Origin: Lactarius indigo
Taxonomy: Eukaryota; Basidiomycota; Agaricomycetes; Russulales; Russulaceae
Assembly: GCA_025766275.1 (NCBI GenBank)
Contig: JAFKAC010000134.1
Span: 1-64,000 of the forward strand
Direction of reading: 5' to 3'
Length of the DNA: 64,000 nt
The position numbers were made by a program, and so were the translations under genes. A model generated the notes under the pieces. It had not been told where the DNA came from, made no database searches, and worked only from the letters and a program-made list of their open reading frames with translations. Each line of letters starts with the position of its first letter. Position 1 is the first letter of the stretch. Below are positions 33,201 through 43,497 of this stretch, in pieces.

Positions 33201-33641
33201 CAACCCCTTCGTACTTACGCCCAGACCGCACAGGTAACACGCCACGCCCAGTTCCCAACCCTTCACGACGAGGAGTCGCCCACCAGTCGATTAATCGCCG
33301 ACGATCAACGCGCGTCGCGACATGACAGGCGAGGCTTACCAGCGTGCAGTTACTGCGACGACAAGCAGCACCTCACATTTGAATGCCGCCAGCCGCACAC
33401 AAAGTGCGCGACGTGACGAGTCTGCCACGTTTCTACGACACATGCCCACGCTCGCACTTACTGCGCGTGGCTTGCCATGCTCGGACGCGCGGTGGATCGC
33501 GAACGAGCAACGCAAATCAACGCCCGACTCTGCGCACAGCGACGAGGCACACCATACGAGTGCCCCACTCATTTCATCTTCCGTCACGATTACAACTTCT
33601 CGCGCGCACTGGATAACGCAGATCGGGACGATCGTGCCTAG
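27264..33641 (+). pseudogene. gag-pol: ATCAG element Gag-Pol polyprotein, four in-frame TGA codons
   Basis: One reading frame of 2126 codons, from GTG 27264 to TAG 33639-33641, has no frameshift. It is broken only by TGA at 27972-27974, 28398-28400, 31272-31274 and 33414-33416. No ATG opens the frame after the LTR. Order: gag N-terminal domain shared with other families (VKGLVWEHHRGYTLER), capsid, CCHC knuckle CFRCKQPGHLSRDC (28523-28560), protease LDSGASQNFI, RT with YMDDILIA (29815), RNase H, integrase zinc finger and core, chromodomain (31945-32080). A C-terminal extension follows with PLFAKPRIG and RVTAEVYHLRA, and a second zinc knuckle CSYCDDKQHLTFEC near 33345. The stop at 31272 replaces the Arg of the integrase SDRDPRF motif, so CGA to TGA is near certain there. 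Confidence 0.9.
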
Positions 33642-33652
33642 AAGGGGGGCTA

Positions 33653-33994
33653 TGTCACGCCCACGTGACATCACGGTCACGAATCGTGCCACGTCGAATC
33701 GATTGCCAGCGAAATAACTTCTTGCCAGCTGTCTCTGCCACGTCTACTATATGTTTGCCAGCTCATCTGAAATCCGTAACTACCAGAAAACAGTCCCGAA
33801 AAACCATAGTCTGTACGAGTATAAAGAGGTAGCCATAGAGTAGTACTTTCCTTGTCTACTCTTCGTCTGTGAATCCAGTTAGTTGTCTTCTCACTTGCGT
33901 GCCATCAAGCATTCCAAGTCAGCATACTTTGCTTGTGTAAACACAAGCCTTCGAACTCAACTTAGTCACGGAACGGTCAGCTGGTACCGTGACA
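33653..33994 (+). repeat. 3' LTR of ATCAG element
   Basis: 342 bp, preceded by the polypurine tract AGAAGGGGGGC (33640-33650). Confidence 0.95.
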
Positions 33995-34564
33995 ATCAGG
34001 TAGCGGAATCTGTAATGGGTAGTACTTGGGGGTTCCCGGAGTGTTTGGGAAGAAGGGGGCGCCAGGGTCGTCAGTGTCGTCGGGTGGAGAGTCAGGTTGG
34101 TCGTAGTCAATGGGGGTGTGGACACGGACCGGGGTGAATGGTTCGAGCAGTGGGGGTGGAGTAGATGGTGTCGAGGATGGTGGTGATGGAGGTTGTGGTT
34201 CCGGCGGGGGAGTTGATTGTTGTTGAGGAGGGGGTGTCGGAGAATATTGTCCCTCCTCGGGCGTAGATGGGGTAAGTTCTCCAGGTTCTCGCTCTGGGAC
34301 GTAGGGTTCGATGGGGATGGTAGGTTGGGGAGAAGGTGGTGGTGATAGGCGGGGGATACCGGAGAGGTCGATGGTGACGATCCCTCGTTCGAGGGCGGCT
34401 TCAAGTTGGGGGTTGCTGAGAACGCGGACAAGGGTGGTGTTGGAAACTGGTGTGTCGGTCATTGTGGGGCTGGGAATTGTGGGGTTGCGATCATTTGTGT
34501 TTTTATATTGTTCGTCCAGCCCCTTTGGCGGTCGGATATCATCGGTAATAGTCCTTGATGACAT
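33995..34564 (-). CDS. TGTTA element ORF3, 5' part
   Basis: 190 codons from ATG at 34562-34564 to the insertion point of the ATCAG element, where the frame continues exactly at 26870. The ATG overlaps the end of pol by 26 nt and lies in the +1 frame relative to it. The segment is Pro/Ser/Thr-rich (PPPSPQP, PPPQQQSTPPPEPQPPSPP), probably disordered. In the CTCAC and ATCAG elements the corresponding extension is fused to Pol in frame, so here it is either a true separate ORF or the result of one old indel; a 516-codon frame without a stop favours a real ORF. Confidence 0.65.
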
Positions 34565-37500
34565 CTGTGGCGTGGGTCATGTTTGTTGCGGGTTCCCATG
34601 TGTTATCGCTCGGTGGGAATCCCTTCCACTTTACGAGGTAGTGGAGTTTGTGCCCTCTTCCTCGTTCCTGGGCGTCTTCGATCCACTCCACTTCATACTC
34701 CTCTTCTCCATCGATAAGGTCTGGTGGCGGTCGGGTATAGTTTATACCGTGCATTTCCGTTTCCTTGTATGGGGTGAGAAGGTTTGCGTGGAATACCGGG
34801 TGTATCTTCCATGACACCGGGAGTTCTAGCTCATATGAGACGTCTGATAGAACTTTCGTAATCTTGAAGGGTCCATATCGCTTTGGGGCTAACTTGCTTG
34901 TGGGATAGAAGGTACAGAGATTCGTTCCTTCTAACCATACTTGGTCTCCTTGTTGATAAGGTGTGAATCCTGTTTTTCCCCGTTGCGCCATAAGGCGTTG
35001 TGCATGTGCGATACTATCTTGTGCGTGTTGGCGGAGTATCAATAGCTCCTCTAATCTTTGGTCCACTGTGGGGCTGTTGGACGGTTTGGGTGTCCATGTG
35101 GTTCGCGGTTCCCATCCCATGATAAGTGAGAAGGGGGAGTGTTTAGTAGTGGCGTTCCTCCAGGAATTGTGAGCGAATTGTGCCATAGGTAGTAGTTCCG
35201 CCCAATTGTCCTGTTGTACGTTGCACCAATGTCGTAGGTATTGTTCTAGCCATTGATTGGTGCGTTCTGATTGGCCATCTGTTTGAGGGTGATATGCCGA
35301 TGATACGTTTTGCTGTATCCCCAGCATTTTGCATAACTGCCTCATGAACGTGGATGCGAATCTCGGGTCCCGGTCAGATATGATTCTTCTGGGTAAGCCG
35401 TAATGGGGATAGACATGTTGGAGGTAGAGTTTGGCCACTCCTTCTGACGTTATGGTTTCGTTACATGGTATGAATATTGCTGCCTTTGAGCAATCGTGAT
35501 CTGTGATGGTGAGAATTGAGTCAAATCCTCCTGATGGTGGGAGTTTGACTATGAAGTCCATGGCTACCTGTTACGTTTTGGTCATACCCTTACTGAACCG
35601 GTTGCAACTACGGCGGTAAGGTATATTAGTTGCGGACTTACTTACGGTGATACGGTGATGCGATAGGAGATACGGTACGATTGCTGACTGATGACCGACG
35701 CCACTAATACTGGTACTAGTAGTATTAGGGTTCGCGTGGTTTCTGCGATACGTTGGACGCTACTTTACTGTGACTCATGGCAGCGCTTGAAAGCCTGTCG
35801 AATATGTATTTAAACTGTCTTGTGAAGACCAAGATACGCCATCTTGGTCTTCTTGAATCGTCACTTGATTCCTTCTCTCTTTCTGTCTCTCTCTCTCTTA
35901 CCAGTCTTCTTGAAGCGGTGCGCCTTCGAGCGTTCACCACCATCTACGTTTGGACCTTCGTGTCTTCAAACCATTCATCGCGCCTGGACCTCTGTGTCTT
36001 CAGAGCATTCGCTAAGTTGTTACCGCCTCTATCGAGCTCAAGTCGAGCCAACGTCGTGACGACGTTACACTACCACTTCAAACGGTTCAGCCGAAGGTTC
36101 GGTAGTGATGGGGAACAGGTGTGGTTTTTGTCGGTGGGGGTTGATTTTGTTGCTTTGGCACATCGCGCATCCTTTGACGTAGGCTTCCACATCTTTGCGC
36201 ATGTTGGGCCACCAGAAATCGTGTCGTACTAGCTCTAGAGTGTTTGCAATTCCTGGGTGTCCGGCGCTTGGAGTGTCATGGAAAAAGGTAATTACTCCCT
36301 GTTTAAGGTCGTTGTTTCCCACAACAACGAGGGCGTTGCCCTTCCACCAAAGTCCATTGTGCTTCTTTAGGTTGTGTGGTTCAATCCATGGAAGAAGCAT
36401 TGCCTCGTCCATATTTTGCGCAATTTGAGTCCATATATCCATGTCATGCATGGATGTTTGGGTTATTCTGAGGAACACTTCCTCTGGGAGTACAGTGACG
36501 TGATCGTTATTGGTAGTGCCGTCGTCATGGTCGGGTCGTCTTGATAGCGAGTCCGCTTGGGTATTTTTCTTGCCCGGAATGTGTTTGAGCACAAAATTGT
36601 ACTCTGATAACTCCTGGAATTCTCGCGCTACTCGCCGATTGATTTTCCTGGGTTCCTTCCAATATTGTAGGTTGGCATGATCGGTGTGAATGGTTATTAA
36701 GTGGGGTGATCCCACAAGATATGTACGCCACGTTCGTAGTGCCTTAACGATTGCCAACAATTCTCTGTCATAGATGTCGTAGTTGCATTCTGCCTCCGAT
36801 AATGACTCGGAGTAGAATGCAATTGGGTGGGTCTTATTGTCTTCTCCCTTTTGGTTTAGGACCGCGCCTAGGGCGTAGCTTGAAGCATCGACTTCGATTT
36901 TGAAAGGTTGGTCCAACTTTGGGAATAGGAGTACGGGTTCCGAGCTGATTCGCTCTTTGATGGTATCAAAGGCGTTTTGTCTACCTTCTGTCCATTCCCA
37001 GGGGACGTCCTTCTTTGTAAGGTCATGGAGAGGTCTTGCGATGGTGGAGAATCCCCATATGAAGCGGCGGTAGAAATTGCAGAATCCTAAGAAGGCTCGT
37101 ACTTCTTTCAGCGATGTTGGCACCTTCCAATCTCGGACTCCCTGAACTTTGATCGGGTCCATTCGTAATTGCCCATGTCCGATGATTAACCCCAGGTATT
37201 CCACTTCGTAGACCTCGAATACGCATTTTTCGGGTTTAATGTACAGGTCGTGTTCATCACAAAGATCGAGGACTTGGTGTAGTAGTTGCCTATGGTGGGT
37301 GCGATTGTCCACAGTTGCAATTAGGATGTCGTCCATGTAAACGATGACTTCGCCTGTCAATACTAGTTCCCGAAAGATGGTGTCCATCATGGTTTGGAAG
37401 GTACTAGGGGAGTTTGTGAGGCTGAAGAACATGACTCGGGGTTCGAACAACCCTTGATTTGTTTTGAATGCAGCCTTCCATTCATCCCCTTGTTTAATTT

Positions 37501-38596
37501 GGACGTTATTGTACCCCCATCGAATGTCCAGTTTGGAATAGAGCCGTGCTTCTCGGATCTTGTCGATGAGTTCGGGGATTAGGGGGAGCGGGTAGTGGTT
37601 CTTTATGGTGAGCTCGTTAAGGCGACGGTAGTCTTGTACCGGGCGTAATTTCCCGTCTTTTTTCTTGATGAAGAAGAAAGGGGACGCATAAGGGGATTTC
37701 GACGGTTGGATGTACTTTTTCTCCAGGTGTTCGGTTACGAACTCCGTCAGTTTCTCGGTTTCGGGGATAGTGAGCAGGTACACCTTGCAATCCATGGTTT
37801 CCGGGGCGGTTGGGACTAAATCGATAGCGTGGTCCCATGGGCGGGAAGGAGGGAAGCGTTGAGACGCTTCTTTGCTGAAAACCTTCCGATGCCTTCGGTA
37901 TTCTTCCGGTACCATTTCTTCGAAGGTCTTCTGGGGTTTCTTCGCCGCTTCTTGCTGCGCTAATTCTGATGCCGTTGTTGTTTTCCGTAGTCGGATGCAA
38001 GGGTCATTCTCTTTTTCCAGTTGTTCCCAGGCTAATTCATCCAGTTGGTATGTCTCCAATGCCTTAATGGTAGCTTCTAAAGGCATGGCTTCGTCGGACA
38101 GATTTAGACTGGTGATGACTACCAGTTGGAATTCTTCATCGATTGTAGCATCCCTCCAGTGGAATTTGGGTTCGAAGGCCATGAACCAGGGGTACCCGAG
38201 TATGACTTCGTCGTTTCCTAGATCAGTGATCAGAAATCGGAGGTTCTGGGTCTTTCCCCCAGTTTTGACGGTTAGGTCGGTATAGGATGTGATTTCTCCT
38301 CCTTGGTTATGGGTTCCATCTACATTCCATATTTTAATGGGGCGCTCGGTGGCTAACCAAGCGATCTTAAGTCGTTTCAGGAGATTTGCACTTATGAAGT
38401 TGTCGGTCGCGCCCAAGTCTATGAGGGCGTTTCGTTCGGCCGTCGCGTGAGCAGATTTGAAAAGTACTGGGATTCGCATGGATTGGAATCTGCTATTGTA
38501 CACACTAAGTTTTAATGCTCTAGCCCAGGCCGCCGGGTTTAAGCGTTCAGAAAATCCTTCTTTTGTCTGAATAGTTTGTCCACCATTAGCTCCCAT
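34539..38596 (-). pseudogene. pol: TGTTA element Pol, split by a solo LTR
   Basis: Minus-strand Pol, 36070-38596 plus 34539-35563, with the solo LTR 35569-36069 in the integrase core. With the LTR and one CTACC copy removed, the frame is continuous for 1183 residues. It has a protease motif (LIDLGATDNFI, with DLG where DSG is expected, so the protease may be inactive), RT with YMDDILIA near 37320, RNase H (VDASSYALG), integrase HHCC finger near 36150-36240, the core ending in SDRDPRFAS and DGQSERTNQ, and chromodomain (HYLVKWKGFP). It ends soon after the chromodomain at TGA 34539-34541. Pol is in the -1 frame relative to gag at their overlap near 38540-38596. Confidence 0.9.
35569..36069 (+). 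repeat. Solo LTR (hairpin family) in the TGTTA integrase, TSD CTACC
   Basis: 501 bp, TGTTACGTTTTGGTC...GACGACGTTACA, perfect duplication CTACC (35564-35568, 36070-36074). TATTTAAA near 35809 and the perfect hairpin AAGACCAAGAT..ATCTTGGTCTT near 35826. Its orientation is opposite to the host element. Confidence 0.95.
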
Positions 38597-40220
38597 ACTT
38601 TGGGCGTTTGAGCGAATAGTGCTGCTACTTGGGCGTCGGCTTGTTCCTCATTCGAAAGGGGGCGCAATGATGTCATTGAGATGGTGGCTGTGGTCAGAGT
38701 GGGGTCACTGGCACTGGTACTTGCGGTTTTGACAGCGGTAGTCGATTTTTGAGGACAGAATCGAGAGATGTGTCCTTGTCCTCGGCATCGGAAACACCTT
38801 CCTTCCTTCTGGAGTTGCCTTTTTCGTCGTCCGTCATTACTGCCCTGGCGCGAGTGTGGCTGACGTCCATTGCGTTCGGATCTTTGGTTTTATTGAGGGC
38901 ATTTAGCCACTGGTCGCGGGAGGCCCCCCCTTTTCTGTCTGTTCTTCCCTTGGTGAGTCTATCTTTGAGTAGGAGATACTCCGCTTGTTGAAGTGTGACT
39001 GCTGTCTTCCAATTGTCCCAGTCTACAGGGTGATGGAATTTGATTGCATTTATGACTAACGCATTTGGAAGGCCCTTCTGGAAAATTTCCAGGGTCGTAG
39101 CTTCGTCTTTGTTGTATCCGGCTTTGTTTGCCAGGTTGGAGAACTTGGCGATGTATGTGTCGATGTCCTCTTTATCCATTCGTAAGTTTTGAATGGCGTG
39201 TCGAGCTTTTTGCTGTTGAGTGGTGTCCGTGTACGCCTGAATGAAACAGGTTTCTATGGTGTTCCATAGGTTTTCGGCGTTCATGGCTACCCCTCCTGCT
39301 AGTTGGTCGGCCAACCACTGAATTTGTTCTTCGACCCAGTCATCTACTAGTGGCCCTCGAATATAGGAGAGAAGAGTCATTGCGCAGGAATAGGGGAGGG
39401 TTAGTTGCTGGACGTTTGGGTTCATTCCGCGATAGAGGGCGAAGGTGTTGAGGAAGGCTCAGCTGGCTTCTCGATCTCCGGTGAATTCGGGCGGGGGATT
39501 TCCTCCGAGTCGTCCATTTGGTTGGGGAAGTCCTCCAGCGGCGGGACCTGCTGCTCTGCCACCTCCGCCTCCAGGCGCACTGCCTCCGCCTCCAGGCGCA
39601 CCGCCTCCACCTCCAGGCGCACCGCCTCCACCTCCAGGCGCACCGCCTCCATGATGGCTTCCTGCGCCTCCCGTAGCGCTTCCTCCGCTTGTCGGCACAC
39701 CTCCTCCCAGAGGATATCCTCCACTACCTGAAGGATTCGCTGTTGAGGACCCTGTGGGGTTGGAGGATCCAGCTGGTTGTGCTGAGGTGAGGGTGGTGGA
39801 GAGTTGGGTGGTGGACATGTTGGCATATGATGCAAAATCTACGGGTCGTGGAATTGTTGGTGTGAGCGTTGGGTTGTCTAAATCGGGTTCGGAGGATGGT
39901 TCTTCGATATCAGAGTCAGCTTCGATGGCGCTAACCTGTCCTTTTCCTGGTCCAAGTCCTAAGTGCGCGGGGACGGGTTTATAGGAGTACCAGGAGTGTT
40001 TTGAGTCGGAATAGGCTACGTAGGCCCAAATGTGTTGGTCTTCAATGTACTCGATCGGTTCGTAAGTGAGCTTGTCTGGGTCGTGGACGTAGTACCCTTC
40101 ATCGTGTGGAGTGTTTCTCCAGAGCGCAGTTCCCTTGATAGAGGGTCGTAGATCATCGTAGGGGTGCCACTCCAAATACTCCTTGACAAACTGTGTTCAG
40201 CTTCGGCTGGTGAGAGCCAC
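38543..40220 (-). pseudogene. gag: TGTTA element Gag, two TGA codons and one frameshift
   Basis: The minus-strand frame opens at GTG 40218-40220 (context ACCGTGG) with no ATG in the ~260-nt leader. In-frame TGA codons occur at 40197-40199 and 39459-39461, both explainable as CGA to TGA. The N-terminal domain resembles that of the CTCAC gag (WRNTPHDEGYYVHDP versus WRDRGDETGYFVEF). A glycine-rich stretch with imperfect repeats (39550-39690) precedes the capsid domain (38850-39425). Near 38810-38830 a one-base indel shifts the frame, so the zinc knuckle CFRCRGQGHISRFC lies in the next frame and continues to TAA 38539-38541, overlapping pol. Confidence 0.85.
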
Positions 40221-40228
40221 GGTGTTGG

Positions 40229-40239
40229 AGACTAGACTT
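40229..40239 (-). other. Self-priming primer-binding site (TGTTA element)
   Basis: On the minus strand: LTR end TTACA, TT, then AAGTCTAGTCT, the perfect 11-nt reverse complement of AGACTAGACTT at 40470-40480 in the same LTR. Same layout as the CTCAC element with a completely different sequence. Confidence 0.75.
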
Positions 40240-40241
40240 AA

Positions 40242-40795
40242 TGTAATGCCACTACAGGGGCGTTGAGTACGACCTGTACTAAGTCAGTCGTTCGATCGGT
40301 AGTCCAAGCTCAGAGGCTTGACTTCAGAAGTGATGATGCACAAGAGTCACAAGGACACACGCCACTTGGACTATAGAGGGGAGCTAAGACTCGAAGGTCT
40401 AGCGACGATGGGGATCGGGAGACAAGGGACTCAGAAGAGTTCACGTAGATGAGTGTAGTATTACACAAGAAGTCTAGTCTACCGTACAAGCTAGATAGTA
40501 CTAGGCTTAAATACGCTTCATATCGTATCAAATGAGTAAAGGAACAACGCCGTCCCCAATCTGGGAACAAAAGGTAGTACATACAAAGAACAAAGGAGAA
40601 TCACGCGGGTCCGTGCGTGAGTGAGAACTGAATGGAAACTAACACATGTCGAGCCTTATCGAAAGATAACGACGATAAGCAAAGCGCGTGATAGAAGCCG
40701 GGTAAATATATCGTCCGCGTAATCGTACAGGGCTCGTGAAACAGTGAATGCGGATCGAATGAGAAAGAAAGAACGAGTCCCATAGAATCGTAACA
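40242..40795 (-). repeat. 5' LTR of TGTTA element
   Basis: 554 bp, pair of 25302-25855. On the minus strand TATTTAAG (about 40507-40514) lies ~30 nt before the predicted start AGACTAGACTT (40470-40480). Confidence 0.95.
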
Positions 40796-40800
40796 TGTTA

Positions 40801-41120
40801 TGTGCGAATTCTGTTATGGGTAGATAAGAGGTCCAATTGTCCTGTCGCTCGTTTACCCAGAAGTGCAGATATTGTTCTAGCCATTGATTGGTTCTCTCTG
40901 ATTGTCCATCAGTGCGCGGGTGGTAAGCCATTGATACGTTCTGTTGGATGCCTAGAATTCAACATACCTCCCTCATGAATTTTGAGGTGAATCGCAGGTC
41001 TCGGTCACTAATAACTTTACGCAGTAACCTGAAGCGTTTGAAAATGTGATTCACATACAGGGTTGCCGTCTCCTCAGCTGTGATCACTTCCTTGCATGGC
41101 ATGAAGATGGAGGCTTTCCT
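40801..41120 (-). pseudogene. Element C integrase fragment
   Basis: Minus-strand integrase core: SKASIF-like start near 41115, a YVNH..FKRF..RKVISDRD block, a stop in the MREVC*ILGI stretch, then YHPRTDGQSERTNQWLEQYL near 40860-40925. It joins the reading at 25301 once the TGTTA element is removed. The upstream junction with copia sequence is near 41120. Confidence 0.85.
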
Positions 41121-41126
41121 TATCAA

Positions 41127-42049
41127 AGATCAATGATCTGAAGGCTTCTCTATCTAGTTGATATGAGATGACCGATCTGGGAGAGATCCAGTCCTATCTT
41201 GGTGTTAACATCACCAGAGATCGTGCTAATCGCACCATGGAAATCAACCAGTCAGACTACATCCGCGATGTGGTGGAACACTTTGGAATGTCTGATTCCA
41301 ATCCAGTATATACCCCTCTTCCCTCTGGCGCCGAGGCACACTTGATCAAGTACACAGATCAGGCCTCTACTTCTGAGATTAAGAAGTATCAACAGATAAT
41401 TGGGTCTCTGCTATATGCGCAGATTGGAAGCAGACCTGATATTTCCTTCGCTGTTGCACGCCTTAGCCAATTTGCTTCCAACCCCTCACCTCAGCATTTA
41501 CGCCTAGCCAAGTATGTCCTAGCCTATCTTAACAGCACCAAGGACTACTCGTTACGCTATGCTGGAGGGAACAGCAATGGTGGTGAAGGCCTTCATGGCT
41601 ACTGCGACGCTTCCTGGGGAGACCAGGAAGAAAAGCACTCCACCTCAGGTTTTGTCTACCTGCTTGCAAATGGAGCCATTTCTTGGTGTACCAGAAAGCA
41701 AAAGACAATTGCACAGTCTACCACTGAGGCAGAATACATGAGCCTCTCAGACGCCTCTAATCAGGCTCAGTGGTATGCCACTTTCCTTGGAGAGCTGGGG
41801 TATGAGGTATCCTCCCCCATTCCTCTGCACTGTGACAATAAGGGTGCTGTGGACCTAGCTCTCAACCCTGTCACTGGGAGACGTTCCAAACACATCCTGA
41901 TCAAGCACCATGTAGTCAGGGAATACGTAGAAAACAAGGTCATACACCTGATACGTACACCCACAGGGGAAATGGTTGCAGATGGACTTACTAAGTCACT
42001 GCCCAGAGAACCCTTTGAAAAAATGGTTGCTGATCTAGGAATAGTGTAA
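41127..42049 (+). pseudogene. Ty1/copia Pol C-terminal fragment (RT end and RNase H)
   Basis: Open from 41168 to TAA 42047-42049, with homology starting near 41127 but a TAG just before MTDLGEI. It shows the copia block YEMTDLGEIQSYLG, GSLLYAQIGSRPDISFAV, then RNase H (GYCDASWGDQEEKHSTSGF, EAEYMSLSDA, LHCDNKGAVDLA) and the family ending KHHVVREYV..GLTKSLP. Only the last ~295 residues remain; gag, protease, integrase and most of RT are missing. Confidence 0.9.
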
Positions 42050-42069
42050 AGATGGGTTCTAGGACATCT

Positions 42070-42905
42070 AACTGTTGTGTATACTTGCAACAGACTTCCT
42101 AGTTTAATAGCTAAGAAAAACCCTTCTTAAAGAACTGAAGAAGTTGGACCTGTTCCATCTTATCTCCCAGCTCACGGCTCTTCAAAAAGTAGTTCTTTAG
42201 AACTACATTATCCTTATAGAGCAGTGCATGAAGACCTCCAAAAAGTTGTCCTTTATCAGGACTTCTGCATACATAAATTCTTTCTAACCAGAGAATCAAA
42301 ACATTTCTCATAGTACAGTAAAGCAACAAAAGTGTCCTGCCAAGGCACTTTCACTCAATGCTTGCGCCACTCTTGTGGACTGTCTCTATCATGGAGGGAT
42401 GTTGAGACGCGACTGTTAAAGTCACATGTCTCGTGGGATCTGATTGAGTCAGCCCACATACTATATTTGGTATCTGTCCCTTATGGACTTATGGACACTC
42501 CAGACTCATATGGACCACTTTTGTTTATCTTTATTATTAGATCCATATTTGGTTCTTATTGTTCTTTCAATTATTAAGATACCGGTATTGTCTACTTTAG
42601 GCAGCTATTGTTCTCTGCCATCCAATGGTGTTTCTCCCTCTGGCGCACAGACCACCTCTATTGTGTTTGGGTCACCAGTGCGCACAGACCATTATTATCC
42701 AAGCGTCCTGTATATAAGGACTGCTATTTTCGCCTCTACACTTCAGAGTTCCTTCTACCTCTGAAGTGTAAGTTCCTTCTTTCTACCTTACTCCTTTCAC
42801 CTTTACTTATAAGACGTTCTATAGAACTTGTCTGTCTCTAGGTGTGTAGTAATGGTATTAGAGTTCCTTCTACCTCTGAAGTAACTTGTCTGTCTCTAGC
42901 TGCCC
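42070..42905 (+). repeat. Probable copia 3' LTR region
   Basis: It follows the copia stop codon. TGTATATAAGG near 42709 is a good TATA box, and a ~23-bp repeat (GAGTTCCTTCTACCTCTGAAG) occurs at ~42747 and ~42860 downstream. Borders are not fixed; no partner LTR is in the window. Confidence 0.45.
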
Positions 42906-42942
42906 AAGCTTATTCCTTGCTTGTTAGTTCTGCGCTTCAACA

Positions 42943-43497
42943 GGGTCGCCTTTGACTATCCTCATGTAAACCATCCAAACTGGCATACCCACCATGCAAG
43001 TACTGTCATCTCGTCCAAAGGGATTGACTGGCAAGTTTCACACATGGCCCAGGTGCTCGACCATTTTTCCACAACACTCACCAATGTGGTCCATCTCAAG
43101 CTCACGGCCCACCTCAATGAGGATCATCAAGTAGAGTGTATGGATGATGTAGAATGGCTAGACCTCCTCTGTCAATTCTCCTCCGTGCAGACGCTACATA
43201 TATCTCAGGAACTTGCAGGGCGTGTTACCCTTGCACTGGAAGGCATCCCGGAGGATATGGTTGCCGAAGTACTGCCCTCCCTTGACTCAATTTGCTTAGA
43301 TGGACAGCCAGCGTCATCTATTGAGAAGTTCGTTGCTTCTCGGCAACTCTCTGCCCACCCTATAACCGTTTCCAACACAGAAACCGAGTTTGATTACTCA
43401 GACATGTCCAACGTCAGCGAATAAGAGAATGTTTCATACCAGTCACATACTCTATAACCTGAGTGTTTTACAATTCAACGGTTCTAATCACCCCTCC
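42943..43497 (+). pseudogene. F-box family 3' fragment, CpG-decayed duplicate
   Basis: 555 bp nearly identical to 52660-53213, covering the last ~158 codons of the third F-box copy and ~75 bp of 3' flank. By my reading about 13 of ~18 substitutions are CpG in the 52-kb copy and TpG or CpA here, one is the reverse. The upstream part of the gene is absent; the junction at 42943 abuts copia LTR sequence. Confidence 0.85.

Larger units (their letters stand above)
26876..33994 (+). mobile_element. Ty3 element 'ATCAG', complete, nested
   Basis: 7119 bp with 342-bp LTRs and target duplication ATCAG (26871-26875, 33995-33999), inserted in ORF3 of the TGTTA element. Gag and Pol form one continuous frame. 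The LTRs differ at 8 sites by my reading, all transitions and 6 at CpG. Confidence 0.97.
25302..40795 (-). mobile_element. Ty3 element 'TGTTA', complete but twice interrupted
   Basis: Minus-strand LTR retrotransposon with 554-bp LTRs (25302-25855, 40242-40795) and 5-bp duplication TGTTA. Removing the nested ATCAG element with one ATCAG copy and the solo LTR with one CTACC copy leaves 7864 bp with gag, pol and a separate third ORF. The LTRs differ at 7 sites by my reading, 6 of them CpG versus TpG/CpA. It sits in the integrase of element C. Confidence 0.95.
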
